A stretch of DNA of 14,512 nt from Alphaproteobacteria bacterium (GCA_028869975.1 JAGWQR010000101.1:1-14512), one strand, 5' to 3'; positions 1 through 7,445 are shown, counted from the stretch's first letter. Notes: generated by a model from the sequence alone, not told the origin. Translations and numbers: made by a program.

Positions 1-1
1 A

Positions 2-400
2 ACCCTGCTGGCGGGCGGCAAGGCGCGGCCCGATAAGGGCGGCGGATATTTCGTTGAACCGACCTGCTTTGTCGATGTGACCAACGATATGCGCATTGCT
101 CAGGAGGAGATTTTCGGACCCGTGCTGGTCGTCATCCCGTTCGAGGATGATGACGACGCAATCCGCATCGCCAATGAAAGCGCCTACGGCCTTGGTGGCG
201 GTGTGTCATCGGGCAATCTGGATCGCGCTATGAATGTGGCGCGTCGTGTACGCACCGGCACCATGAGCGTCAATGGCGGGATGAGCATCGCCGGCGACAT
301 TCCGTTCGGAGGCTACAAGTCGAGCGGGATGGGCCGCGAATGGGGGTTGGAAGGTATCGAGGAATTTCGCGAAACCAAGCTGATTGCTGTGCGGGTGTAA
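2..400 (+). CDS. Aldehyde dehydrogenase, C-terminal part (5' end outside window)
   Basis: This is the last 132 codons of an NAD(P)-dependent aldehyde dehydrogenase, open to the left edge in this frame. The family motif EEIFGPV is present; its second Glu contacts the nicotinamide ribose in this family. The C-terminal signature PFGGYKSSGMGRE is also there, followed by a usual ALDH tail ending ETKLIAVRV. The catalytic Cys normally lies about 100 residues before EEIFGPV, so it falls outside the window and activity cannot be judged. The stop codon is 2 bp before the TetR gene, so the two are probably co-transcribed. In this context it may oxidise an aldehyde released by the putative aldolase encoded further right, comparable to the steroid aldehyde dehydrogenase of cholate-degrading Pseudomonas. 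That role is an inference. The family call is secure. Confidence 0.93.
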   Translation, partial: TLLAGGKARPDKGGGYFVEPTCFVDVTNDMRIAQEEIFGPVLVVIPFEDDDDAIRIANESAYGLGGGVSSGNLDRAMNVARRVRTGTMSVNGGMSIAGDIPFGGYKSSGMGREWGLEGIEEFRETKLIAVRV

Positions 401-402
401 CC

Positions 403-1077
403 ATGCAGGCCGCCGCCGTCGCCACGCTCAGCCATAACCTGAATGGTCAGCGTCTGGGCCGCAAGGGCCGCGATACGCGCGAGCGTATCCTTGGTGTTAC
501 GAAGGAACTGGTCGCGACTGCCGATCATTCACAAATTTCACTTTCCGCGATTGCGCGCGGCGCAGGCATGGGGATGACCTCACTTTATGTCTATTTCAGC
601 GACCTGACAGAGGTGCTGCTCGCCGTGCTCGCGCCGGTGATGGCCGAGGCCGAGGACGCGTATATCCATCAAATCCGCGAACATTGGGCGGATGATACGC
701 TGTATGACGATTGCCTTGCGTTCGTCACCGCGTTCCACGCTTTCTGGCAGCGCCACTCGAAAATCCTGCACTTGCGCAACACCATGGCCGACCAGAAGGA
801 CAAGCGCATGGTTGCCGAGCGGATTGCTTCGGCGCGCATCGTGATGTGGCTGCTGGTCGAGCAGATGGGGCATGACCCGAACGCGCATGGCACGGCGGCG
901 GTGGCGATGGCGACGGTGCTTTATACCGGGATCGAGCGGGTGATTACGATCGCGACCGACACCACGCTCGGGCCGGGGATGCCGTCGAGCTTCACCCCTG
1001 ATGTCGCGCATTTCATCGAATGCGAGGCGCGGCTGCTGGAATTGGGGATACGCGAGTATCGGGGCATGGCGGGGTAG
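403..1077 (+). CDS. TetR/AcrR-family transcriptional regulator
   Basis: A 224-residue protein, usual length for TetR regulators. The N-terminal helix-turn-helix lies at roughly residues 25-75, from DTRERILGVTKELV through LSAIARGAGMGMTSLYVYFSD. The pattern of a short turn, then S/T-x-x-S-L-Y-x-Y-F, is typical of TetR. The C-terminal ligand-binding part is divergent, as is normal, so the effector cannot be predicted. The ATG at 403 was chosen because it lies 2 bp after the dehydrogenase stop, suggesting translational coupling; the same frame is open slightly upstream but would overlap the dehydrogenase gene. It converges on the enoyl-CoA hydratase gene with a single base between the stops. It may respond to a pathway CoA thioester, but the sequence does not show that. 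Confidence 0.9.
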   Translation: MQAAAVATLSHNLNGQRLGRKGRDTRERILGVTKELVATADHSQISLSAIARGAGMGMTSLYVYFSDLTEVLLAVLAPVMAEAEDAYIHQIREHWADDTLYDDCLAFVTAFHAFWQRHSKILHLRNTMADQKDKRMVAERIASARIVMWLLVEQMGHDPNAHGTAAVAMATVLYTGIERVITIATDTTLGPGMPSSFTPDVAHFIECEARLLELGIREYRGMAG

Positions 1078-1078
1078 G

Positions 1079-1891
1079 TCACGCTCCCTTCTTGCCGCCA
1101 ATCCCTTTGGTGTATTCTTCGACCTGTTTCAGATATTCCGGATTAAGCATCAGCCCCGAATTGGCCATGCGCTCGACATGGCGCGCGGAATCGCGGCCGA
1201 GCTCCGCGCAGAGGTCTATCGCCACTTTCGCGGCGCCCATCTGCTCACCATTCTGCTTGGCGAGGTGGTGGCAGAAATCCATGATGTCCGCCTCGAACGT
1301 CTCATCAGGATAAACCTGATGCACCAGGCCCATAGTGAGCGCGAGGCTAGCCGTGGCCGGTTTGTTCGCCATGATCAGCCAGCGCGCCCAGTGCGGCCCG
1401 CAAAAGCGCGTCAGCCGCGACACGCCGCTTGAGGCCGGTAGCACCCCGAACAGCCCTTCGGGGAAAGCATAGCCCGCGCTCTGCGCCGCCAGCCGGAAAT
1501 CGCAAGACAGCGAGAGTTCAAGCCCCCCGCCCACGCACATCGCTTGATGCGCGACGACGAACGGCTTTTCGATATGCTCCATTTCATCCCAGAGCTGCTG
1601 CATATTGTTGAGGTTGAGCCTGTGATTCTCGCGAATACCACTCGCCGTGTATCGAGTCGGCGAGAGCTTCTTCTGATCCGCCGGGTTCTTCATGTCCGCG
1701 CCTGCGCTGAAATAGCGCCCGGTCGCGCGGATCAGCATCACTTTCAACTCGTGCGTATCGCGGAACCGCAGCACCGCATCGGTGAGCAGTTCCATCATTT
1801 CGCAGTTGATTGCGTTCAATTTGTCAGGGCGGTTGAGCGTTGCGATCAGGATGTTATCTTGAACCTCAACGAGCAGGGGAGCATCGGTCAT
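1079..1891 (-). CDS. Enoyl-CoA hydratase/isomerase (crotonase) family protein
   Basis: A 270-residue crotonase-fold protein, about the normal length. The oxyanion-hole segments are visible: YFSAGADMK near residue 64, and VGGGLELSLSCD at 120-131. Both glutamates used for water addition in classical hydratases appear conserved: Glu125 in GGGLEL, and Glu145 in FPEGLFGVLP. A true hydratase is therefore more likely than an isomerase or hydrolase. The C-terminus ends in a Lys-rich tail. It is the third gene of a leftward operon after the SDR and the fused acyl-CoA dehydrogenase, 9 bp behind the latter, so it probably hydrates the enoyl-CoA that enzyme makes. No strong Shine-Dalgarno precedes the ATG, so coupling to the upstream gene is likely. 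The substrate is unknown; a bulky polycyclic acyl-CoA is an inference from context. Confidence 0.9.
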   Translation of the reverse strand: MTDAPLLVEVQDNILIATLNRPDKLNAINCEMMELLTDAVLRFRDTHELKVMLIRATGRYFSAGADMKNPADQKKLSPTRYTASGIRENHRLNLNNMQQLWDEMEHIEKPFVVAHQAMCVGGGLELSLSCDFRLAAQSAGYAFPEGLFGVLPASSGVSRLTRFCGPHWARWLIMANKPATASLALTMGLVHQVYPDETFEADIMDFCHHLAKQNGEQMGAAKVAIDLCAELGRDSARHVERMANSGLMLNPEYLKQVEEYTKGIGGKKGA

Positions 1892-1900
1892 GGCGCGATC

Positions 1901-4105
1901 TTAACCCCGAGAGCGCGGCATGCCAAGCGCGCGTTCGGCGATCATCGAGCGATGGACTTGTGATGTGCCGCCATAGATGCGCGTGCCATGCGCGTGGCGA
2001 TAGGACTGGTTGAGGAGCGCGGCGGCCCCTTCACGCTTGGTCAGCGAGAGCGGTGCAGTCAGGCTGAGCAAATCGCGCGCGTCGTCAAGGAATTTCTCGG
2101 AGGAAAACAGCTTGGCCATCGGGCCATAGGCCATGTTGGGCTTGCCCTGCTCGCCCGCCCAGGTTGCGCGATATTCGAGCAATTCTGAGATGATGATATG
2201 CGCCTGCGCGCGCGCCATCCGGGTCCAGGCGGCGGGTGCATCGATCAATGTGCCGCCCGGTGCGTCAATCGCGCAGCACAACGACTCCGCCGCATGGAGC
2301 GTCGCCGCCATCGGCTTGGCAAAGCCGCCGCCATGCTCAAGGCCGAGCGCCGCCGACATTGTCCTGACCCCGCCATCCACCTCACCCAGCCGCCAGCTAT
2401 CGGGAATCTTCACACCATCATAGAAGGTGATGTTGGTGCGTTCGTCCTGGAAGGTGTAAACCGGTTGGATCGTGACGCCTTCGGCCTTGAGCGGCACGAT
2501 AAACATCGTCAGCCCCTTATGCTTGGGCACGTCGGGGTTGGTACGGCACAGCATCAGCACATAATCGGAGAGGTTTGCGCCTGACGTGAACATCTTGGTG
2601 CCGTCGATCCGCCAGCCATTGCCTTCGGGTGTGGCCTTGCATTGCGCCGCGAACACGTCCGAGCCCGATCCCGGCTCTGAATAACCGAGCGAGGCGATGC
2701 AATCGCCCGCGATAATCCGCGACAGCACTTCATCCTTCAACTCCTGCGTGCCGGTTTTGGCGATGATCAGCCCGACCATCTCCGCCACGCCAGCACCCGG
2801 ATTGTTATAGCCGTGCCGCTCAAACGCGCCGCGCGCCGCGCTCTTGGCATAGGGGCCAACACCGCGCCCGCCCAGTTCAGGCGACGAGAGGAACAGCAAG
2901 CCGGCTTGCGCCAATTTCTTGTGCAGTTCGGGCACCCAGCCTTCCCAGCTATAATGAAAGCGCGCGCGCATTCCGGGCGTGACATTGGCGGCCATGAACG
3001 CGTCGATCTCGGCGATCATCGCGCGTGCTTCCTCGCCGATGTCGAACTCGATTGGAAGCGCGCCAACATCGGGCAGATGCGCCGCTTCGCCGCCATAAAT
3101 CCGTCGTCCCGCCTCATCGAGCCAGCCCTGCGCATCGCCAGCCACCAGAGGCCAGGCGCGGCTGCGCAGATTATACAGGTAGATGTCATATTCGGTGGTG
3201 AGGCCGTAGCCGCCGAAGGTTTGCAGCGCCTGGGAGACAGCCCGGCCCGTGGCCTCCATATTCCACCAGAGCGCCAGCGAGATTTCTGATGCGGCATGGG
3301 GCTCATTGTCTGCGATGCAACGCAGCGCGCGCCAGACCATCAATTTACCGCCATCAACCTCGCACAGGCAGTCGGCGAGCGGGTGCGAAATCCCCTGAAA
3401 CTGGCCGATGAACTGGCCGAACTGCTGGCGCTCACTGGCATATTCAGCGGCGAGTTTGAGCGCCTGCCGCCCTAGCCCGGCGAGCGCCGCCCCGGTGAGC
3501 AGTTTCCATTCCTCCAGTGTGGCGGCGAACAGTGCTGTGGCCTCCGCCCCGGAGGACAGCACTTGTGCGCACGCCGCCGCGAGATCGACTTCGGCAAGTG
3601 CATTCGAGGCTAGACTGGGTTCGCCTGCACGCGCGCTTTCCGGCACCTCCAGCAGCACCACATCCTCGCCGCGTCGCGCGACAACCCGTTCCGCCACCGC
3701 GCCCGATGCGATGAATTGCTTCGGCTGCGCGGCCATGTCGTGATGCGCGAGGCTGATCACCGCTTCCCCTGCCATCACCTTGGCCAATGTGTCCGCGTGC
3801 GCGTCCCCACCCAGCATCGCGACCAGCCGCGCCGCGAGAATCGCTTCCGCCAGCGGGCCTGATGCAAGCATCCGCCCCGCTTCTTCCATCACCACCACGG
3901 CATCGAACGTTCCAAGCCCAAGTCCGCCCGCATCTTCGGGCACGCGCAACCCCAATGCACCAAGCTCCGCCATCCCGCGCCACAGTTCCACATCAAAGCC
4001 CGTTTCCTCGGCCTTGCGCCAGCGCGCCGGTGTGCACTGCTCATCGAAAAAGCGCGCAAAGGTCTCGCGCACCATTTCCTGTTCTTGAGAGAGGTCGAAA
4101 TTCAT
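1901..4105 (-). CDS. Fused double acyl-CoA dehydrogenase (two ACAD modules in one chain)
   Basis: A 734-residue protein, about twice the normal acyl-CoA dehydrogenase length, made of two ACAD modules joined near residues 345-355. Module 1 starts FDLSQEQEMVRETFARFF. It carries RQQFG at 226-230 and QTFGGYGLTTEY at 295-306, but has a shortened, degenerate middle domain. Module 2 carries the FAD/substrate-loop motif GYSEPGSGSD at 474-483 and IYGGTSQVHR at 710-719. Where medium-chain enzymes have the catalytic Glu (YEGT), module 2 has Gly712. Glu590 in ALGLEHGGG sits where isovaleryl- and long-chain-type enzymes carry the base. Module 1 shows no base at the YEGT site. Fused dehydrogenases of this kind are known (mycobacterial FadE34/ChsE3, for steroid side chains), as are the related unfused alpha2beta2 FadE26-FadE27 enzymes. 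It follows the SDR by 6 bp without a clear Shine-Dalgarno. The steroid-type substrate is an inference. Confidence 0.93.
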   Translation of the reverse strand: MNFDLSQEQEMVRETFARFFDEQCTPARWRKAEETGFDVELWRGMAELGALGLRVPEDAGGLGLGTFDAVVVMEEAGRMLASGPLAEAILAARLVAMLGGDAHADTLAKVMAGEAVISLAHHDMAAQPKQFIASGAVAERVVARRGEDVVLLEVPESARAGEPSLASNALAEVDLAAACAQVLSSGAEATALFAATLEEWKLLTGAALAGLGRQALKLAAEYASERQQFGQFIGQFQGISHPLADCLCEVDGGKLMVWRALRCIADNEPHAASEISLALWWNMEATGRAVSQALQTFGGYGLTTEYDIYLYNLRSRAWPLVAGDAQGWLDEAGRRIYGGEAAHLPDVGALPIEFDIGEEARAMIAEIDAFMAANVTPGMRARFHYSWEGWVPELHKKLAQAGLLFLSSPELGGRGVGPYAKSAARGAFERHGYNNPGAGVAEMVGLIIAKTGTQELKDEVLSRIIAGDCIASLGYSEPGSGSDVFAAQCKATPEGNGWRIDGTKMFTSGANLSDYVLMLCRTNPDVPKHKGLTMFIVPLKAEGVTIQPVYTFQDERTNITFYDGVKIPDSWRLGEVDGGVRTMSAALGLEHGGGFAKPMAATLHAAESLCCAIDAPGGTLIDAPAAWTRMARAQAHIIISELLEYRATWAGEQGKPNMAYGPMAKLFSSEKFLDDARDLLSLTAPLSLTKREGAAALLNQSYRHAHGTRIYGGTSQVHRSMIAERALGMPRSRG

Positions 4106-4111
4106 GGGAGC

Positions 4112-4942
4112 TCAGGCCGGTTTCTTGGCGTTGGCCATCATCGCGGCAAGGTCAATCTGTCCGGTCGCGAGCGCGCCCATGAACCCGCCATCGACCGGCA
4201 AAACCACACCATTGATGATGCTCGCCAGCGCCGAATTGAGCAGCACGATCCCGCCCGCCTGTTCTTCGGGTGTCGAATAACGCCCCATCGGCTCGGCGGC
4301 GGCATCGATCACCGCTTTACCGCTCGCCTTCTGGAACGTCTCCATCATCGGCGTTTGGGTGGGCGAGGGCAAAGTGCAGTTGATGCGGATGCCCTGTTTG
4401 ATGAGCTGCGCACCAATGAACTGCGTCCACACGATCACGTTTTCCTTCGAAAAGCTGTAGCCCTCGCGGATCGTATCTTCGAGATGCGCCTCACACCAGG
4501 CGACGGCGGCGTCCCAGCCCTTGGTGGTGACAAATTCCATATTGGTGGGGATGCGACGGCTCCAGCCCAGCCCGCCGGTCGAGGCGATGCTCGCAATCGC
4601 GCTGCCCGACCCCATCAGTGGCAACACGGCCTCCGTTAAATGCCTAAGCCCAATGAAATTGACCTTCATTACATCCATCGGCGGCATCGAATTGGGCAGA
4701 CCGGCGCAGTTGAAAAGCGCGTCCACCTTGCCGCTGATCGCCGCCACCCCGGCTTCGATGCTTTTGGGATCACGCAGATCGACATTCTGAAACGAGGCGA
4801 GCGGCAGGGTTGAGGGCTTGAAATCGCAGCCATGCACCTCCGCGCCGAGATCAAGCAGCAGCTTCGCGGTCGCAGCACCCATGCCTGAGTAGCAGCCGGT
4901 CACAATCACGCGCTTGCCATTATATCCCAGATTATCGCTCAT
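4112..4942 (-). CDS. Short-chain dehydrogenase/reductase, 3-alpha-hydroxysteroid dehydrogenase-like
   Basis: A 276-residue classical SDR. The cofactor motif is TGCYSGMG at 15-22. A probable NAD preference comes from Asp40 at the end of beta-2 (VHGCD). The catalytic tetrad reads Asn95 (KVNFIG), Ser121 (IAS), Tyr162 and Lys166 (YSFSK). The Ser-to-Tyr distance is 41 residues, far longer than the roughly 13 of ordinary SDRs. From memory this matches the Ser114/Tyr155 spacing of Comamonas 3-alpha-HSD/carbonyl reductase. The ATG at 4942 was chosen because GGAGAG lies 6 bp upstream; an in-frame ATG 12 bases further up lies before that site. It is first in the leftward operon with the fused dehydrogenase and hydratase, so it may oxidise a ring hydroxyl or a hydroxyacyl-CoA. 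The SDR call is firm; the steroid role is an inference. Confidence 0.9.
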   Translation of the reverse strand: MSDNLGYNGKRVIVTGCYSGMGAATAKLLLDLGAEVHGCDFKPSTLPLASFQNVDLRDPKSIEAGVAAISGKVDALFNCAGLPNSMPPMDVMKVNFIGLRHLTEAVLPLMGSGSAIASIASTGGLGWSRRIPTNMEFVTTKGWDAAVAWCEAHLEDTIREGYSFSKENVIVWTQFIGAQLIKQGIRINCTLPSPTQTPMMETFQKASGKAVIDAAAEPMGRYSTPEEQAGGIVLLNSALASIINGVVLPVDGGFMGALATGQIDLAAMMANAKKPA

Positions 4943-5012
4943 GCCGCTCTCCATTGTTGCAAGCCACGACTGTGCCCGCAATCGGCGCACCCGATCAACC
5001 GCAAATCCACGT

Positions 5013-5028
5013 CATCGTCGCGGCGATG
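5013..5028. promoter_or_regulatory. 16-bp palindrome CATCG-N6-CGATG in divergent promoter region
   Basis: Arms CATCG (5013-5017) and CGATG (5024-5028) flank TCGCGG. The inner C-G-C-G also pairs, giving 7 of 8 complementary positions. It lies about midway between the start of the leftward SDR gene (4942) and that of the rightward DUF35 gene (5108). The same arm and spacer layout recurs at 10935-10950 in the only other divergent region between two catabolic operons in the island interior. By eye no third CATCG-N6-CGATG occurs in the window. It is probably an operator for a dimeric regulator. The TetR, IclR and MarR proteins encoded here are candidates, and a regulator encoded elsewhere is equally possible. 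Confidence 0.5.
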
Positions 5029-5107
5029 GACACGCGGCAGGGTATCGCCGCTGCGCGCTTGGCGGGCGCAGGAAACCGTGCCATGAATGTGCACCAAGGA
5101 GAAACGT

Positions 5108-5518
5108 ATGACCTGGCAGCGTTCGCGCGTCCGCCTCGATGATGACAATCGCGCCTTCTGGACCGGCGGGCGCGAAGGCAAGCTCTATATCCATAAATGC
5201 GGCGATTGCGGGGGCTTCACGCATCCGCCACGCGCGATCTGCCGCCATTGCCAGTCGGAAAATATCGGCCCCCATGCGGTGGCGGGGGCGGGTGTGATCG
5301 ATACCTACACGATCAACCACCAGAAATGGGCGCCGGACATGGAGGTGCCGTTCGTGATTGCACGCGTACGGCTCGATGATGCGCCCGATGTGTTCCTCAC
5401 CACCAATATCGTGAATTGTCAGGTCGAGGCAGTTGACATTGATGACCGCGTGCAGGTCGTGTTCGAGGAACAGGAGGGCCTCTGGTATCCGCTGTTCGAG
5501 AAGGCGCGCGGCCAATGA
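5108..5518 (+). CDS. DUF35 zinc-ribbon/OB-fold protein, partner of the thiolase-like protein
   Basis: A 136-residue DUF35 protein. The N-terminal rubredoxin-like zinc ribbon has Cys31, Cys34, Cys45 and Cys48 (CGDC then CRHC). An OB-fold with GAGVIDTYTINHQKWAP and the C-terminal VVFEEQEG strand follows. The ATG at 5108 is set by AAGGAGA at 5096-5102, 5 bp upstream. The stop overlaps the next start as ATGA (5515-5518), a classic sign of stoichiometric co-production. DUF35 proteins act as obligate partners of thiolase-superfamily enzymes. The best-studied case is the ChsH2 DUF35 domain, which forms a complex with the steroid side-chain aldolase Ltp2. Here DUF35 is a stand-alone protein, without the MaoC-type hydratase domain that can accompany it. 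It is first gene of the operon, downstream of a palindromic operator candidate. Confidence 0.92.
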   Translation: MTWQRSRVRLDDDNRAFWTGGREGKLYIHKCGDCGGFTHPPRAICRHCQSENIGPHAVAGAGVIDTYTINHQKWAPDMEVPFVIARVRLDDAPDVFLTTNIVNCQVEAVDIDDRVQVVFEEQEGLWYPLFEKARGQ

Positions 5519-6675
5519 AACGCGAAGCCTATATCAGTGGGATTGGCATGTCCGAAGTGGGCGTGCGCCTCACCCGCGCACCGCTCGCGCTCACGGTGGA
5601 TGCGATCAGGGAAGCAGTCGCGGATGCGGGGCTGACGCTGGCCCAGATCGATGGCGTTTCGACCTATCCCGGCAAGATGTCTATGTTTCTCGGCTTTTCG
5701 CCGATTGGCGTCGATGAAGTGATCGAGACGTGCGGGCTTAAGACGCGCTGGCACACCGGCGCGGCGGAATCGACCGCGCAACTCGGCGCGATTGCCGATG
5801 CGGCGGCGGCGGTGCGCTCCGGCCTCGCGCGGCACGTCATCTGCTTTCGTACCGTCTATGAAGCGGCGGCGCTGGCGCGGCCCGATGAGTATCCGCCGAT
5901 GAACCGGCGTGATGGCGTGACAGGCAATTCGCAATGGGTCTCGCCGTTCGGCGCCTTCTCGGCGGCGTGCTGGACCGCGCAATTCGCCACGCGCCACATG
6001 AAGCGCTATGGCATGACCCGCGAGCAGTTGGCGCAGGTGGCGCTCAACGATCATCGCAACGCCGCGCTCAACCCGCGTGCCATCGTCAAGGAACCGCTGA
6101 CGCTCGAGAAATATATGGCGGCGCGGCTGATCTCGACGCCGTTCTGCCTCTATGATTGCGACCGTTTCACCGATGCGTCAACGGTGGTGATTGTGTCGGC
6201 GGGCGATGCGATCGATGAGGTGAAAGCCACGCCGATCCGGATTGCCGCCTCGGCGGGTTCGGTCGAGCGCTATTCATGGGATCAGGCCGAATGGGCAAGC
6301 GCTTATCCGACGGGTCGCGATCTGTGGCGCAACACCGATTACAAGCCCAAGGATGTCGATACGGTGCAATTCTATGACGGGTTTGCGTTCCAGCCGATCA
6401 CCTGGCTGGAGGGGCTGGGGTTTTGCGCTGTTGGTGAGGGGGGCCAGTTCCTCGAAGGCGGCACGCGCATCGCGCTCGATGGCGAATTGCCGATGAACAC
6501 CGGCGGCGGCCAGCTTGGCTGGGGACGACTGCACGGCTTCGGTTTTGCTTATGAGAGTGTGGTGCAGTTGCGCGGGGCGGGTGGTGCGCGGCAAATCAAG
6601 GGCGATCCGAAGGTTGCCGTGGCGACTTCGGGCGGCGGGCCGATGGCAGCGGCGCTGCTGCTTGCGCGGGATTGA
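5515..6675 (+). CDS. Cysteine-less thiolase-like protein, putative Ltp2-type acyl-CoA aldolase
   Basis: A 386-residue thiolase-superfamily protein of the lipid-transfer/SCP2-thiolase-like branch. It begins KREAYISGIGMSEVG and ends QIKGDPKVAVATSGGGPMAAALLL. At the site where true thiolases carry the nucleophilic Cys it reads HTGAAESTAQLG (residues 80-91), with Glu85/Ser86 and no Cys. The GHPxGATG loop is replaced by LGWGRLHGFGFAYESV (334-349). Normal thiolysis is therefore unlikely. These losses match Ltp2-type aldolases, which cleave a 17-hydroxy-steroid side-chain CoA by retro-aldol chemistry with repurposed tyrosines. Tyr287 (QFYDGF) and Tyr346 are candidates here, but I could not align them. 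It overlaps the DUF35 gene by 4 bp and is followed after 2 bp by the DUF2889 gene. Acting as an aldolase is an inference from motif loss and context. Confidence 0.9.
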   Translation: MKREAYISGIGMSEVGVRLTRAPLALTVDAIREAVADAGLTLAQIDGVSTYPGKMSMFLGFSPIGVDEVIETCGLKTRWHTGAAESTAQLGAIADAAAAVRSGLARHVICFRTVYEAAALARPDEYPPMNRRDGVTGNSQWVSPFGAFSAACWTAQFATRHMKRYGMTREQLAQVALNDHRNAALNPRAIVKEPLTLEKYMAARLISTPFCLYDCDRFTDASTVVIVSAGDAIDEVKATPIRIAASAGSVERYSWDQAEWASAYPTGRDLWRNTDYKPKDVDTVQFYDGFAFQPITWLEGLGFCAVGEGGQFLEGGTRIALDGELPMNTGGGQLGWGRLHGFGFAYESVVQLRGAGGARQIKGDPKVAVATSGGGPMAAALLLARD

Positions 6676-6677
6676 GA

Positions 6678-7445
6678 ATGGCGATCACGCAAGACCTCGC
6701 CACCCTGTCAGGTTTCCGGCGGCGCTTCCTCGTGGTGCCGCACCCTAACCAATGCACCGCCGCGCTGGAGGATGATTATCATTGCATGGCGGTGACACTG
6801 CACCATGACGGCAGCACCATCATAGCGATCGAGAGCCTGATGGATCGTGCACCCTGGACGACGTGTCCGGGTGCGCGCGCGGTGCTCGGTCAGACCTTTA
6901 TTGGCGTTGCGCTGCGTGAGGCAGTGAAGGCGGGGGACAAGGTACTCAACTGCACGCACCTCTATGACCTGGTGCTGCTCGCCGCTGCTCATGCGCTGGA
7001 TGACGCGCCGACCCGCTATGACATTCTCGCTAACGATCCGGTGGACGGGGCCAAGCGCGCCGAAATCAGGCGCGATGACGTGGTGATCCTGGCGTTCGAG
7101 CTGGAGGGCGACATGATTACCGCACCCGCTGAACTGGCAGGCCGCACCCTGTTCCAGTTACGCGACTGGGTGGCGGCGCAACCCGCGCTGGTGCGCGAGG
7201 CAGCGCGGATGCTGCAATGGGGCACAATCATGTCCTATGGCCGCACCATGACCACCCAAGGCTTGCGTGACGTCGTTGACAAGCCCGCCGTCTGTTACAC
7301 TTTTCAACTCGGGCAGCGCACCGTCACCGAATATGCGGGTGAGATATTCGATTTCAGCGGCGAGGGACGTGCGCCGCTTGCGCATTTTGACGGCGAACGC
7401 TTCGGCCCGCGCATGGCGACCCCTGCTCAGAAGGGCAGGTTGTAG
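6678..7445 (+). CDS. DUF2889 family protein
   Basis: A 255-residue protein I recognise as DUF2889. The core pattern is WTTCPGARAVLGQTFIGVALREAV followed by NCTHLYDLVLLAAAHAL, roughly residues 57-104. Its invariant-looking Cys and His-Leu (CTHL) are the most enzyme-like residues. The second half is polar and divergent, with no signal peptide or membrane segment, so it is probably cytosolic. The ATG at 6678 is used; a TTG overlapping the previous stop is possible but less likely. It sits 2 bp after the putative aldolase, so its translation should be linked to that gene. No biochemical function is established for this family as far as I know. Its place here suggests a role with the DUF35/aldolase pair or with its product. 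The 3' end overlaps the convergent amidohydrolase gene by 19 bp. Confidence 0.8.
   Translation: MAITQDLATLSGFRRRFLVVPHPNQCTAALEDDYHCMAVTLHHDGSTIIAIESLMDRAPWTTCPGARAVLGQTFIGVALREAVKAGDKVLNCTHLYDLVLLAAAHALDDAPTRYDILANDPVDGAKRAEIRRDDVVILAFELEGDMITAPAELAGRTLFQLRDWVAAQPALVREAARMLQWGTIMSYGRTMTTQGLRDVVDKPAVCYTFQLGQRTVTEYAGEIFDFSGEGRAPLAHFDGERFGPRMATPAQKGRL

Noticed and set aside
1901..4105. Possibility that the 734-residue dehydrogenase is two genes joined by a sequencing error
   Set aside because: The frame is continuous, the modules have complementary motif losses rather than duplicate full sets, and fused enzymes of about this length are known.
5515..6675. Reading the thiolase-like protein as a functional 3-ketoacyl-CoA thiolase
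   Set aside because: The nucleophilic Cys and the GHP histidine loop are absent at their expected positions, unlike in the true thiolase at 12693-13946.
6672..6677. TTG start for the DUF2889 gene overlapping the previous stop
   Set aside because: The ATG two codons later is a better initiator and leaves a 2-bp gap that still allows coupling.
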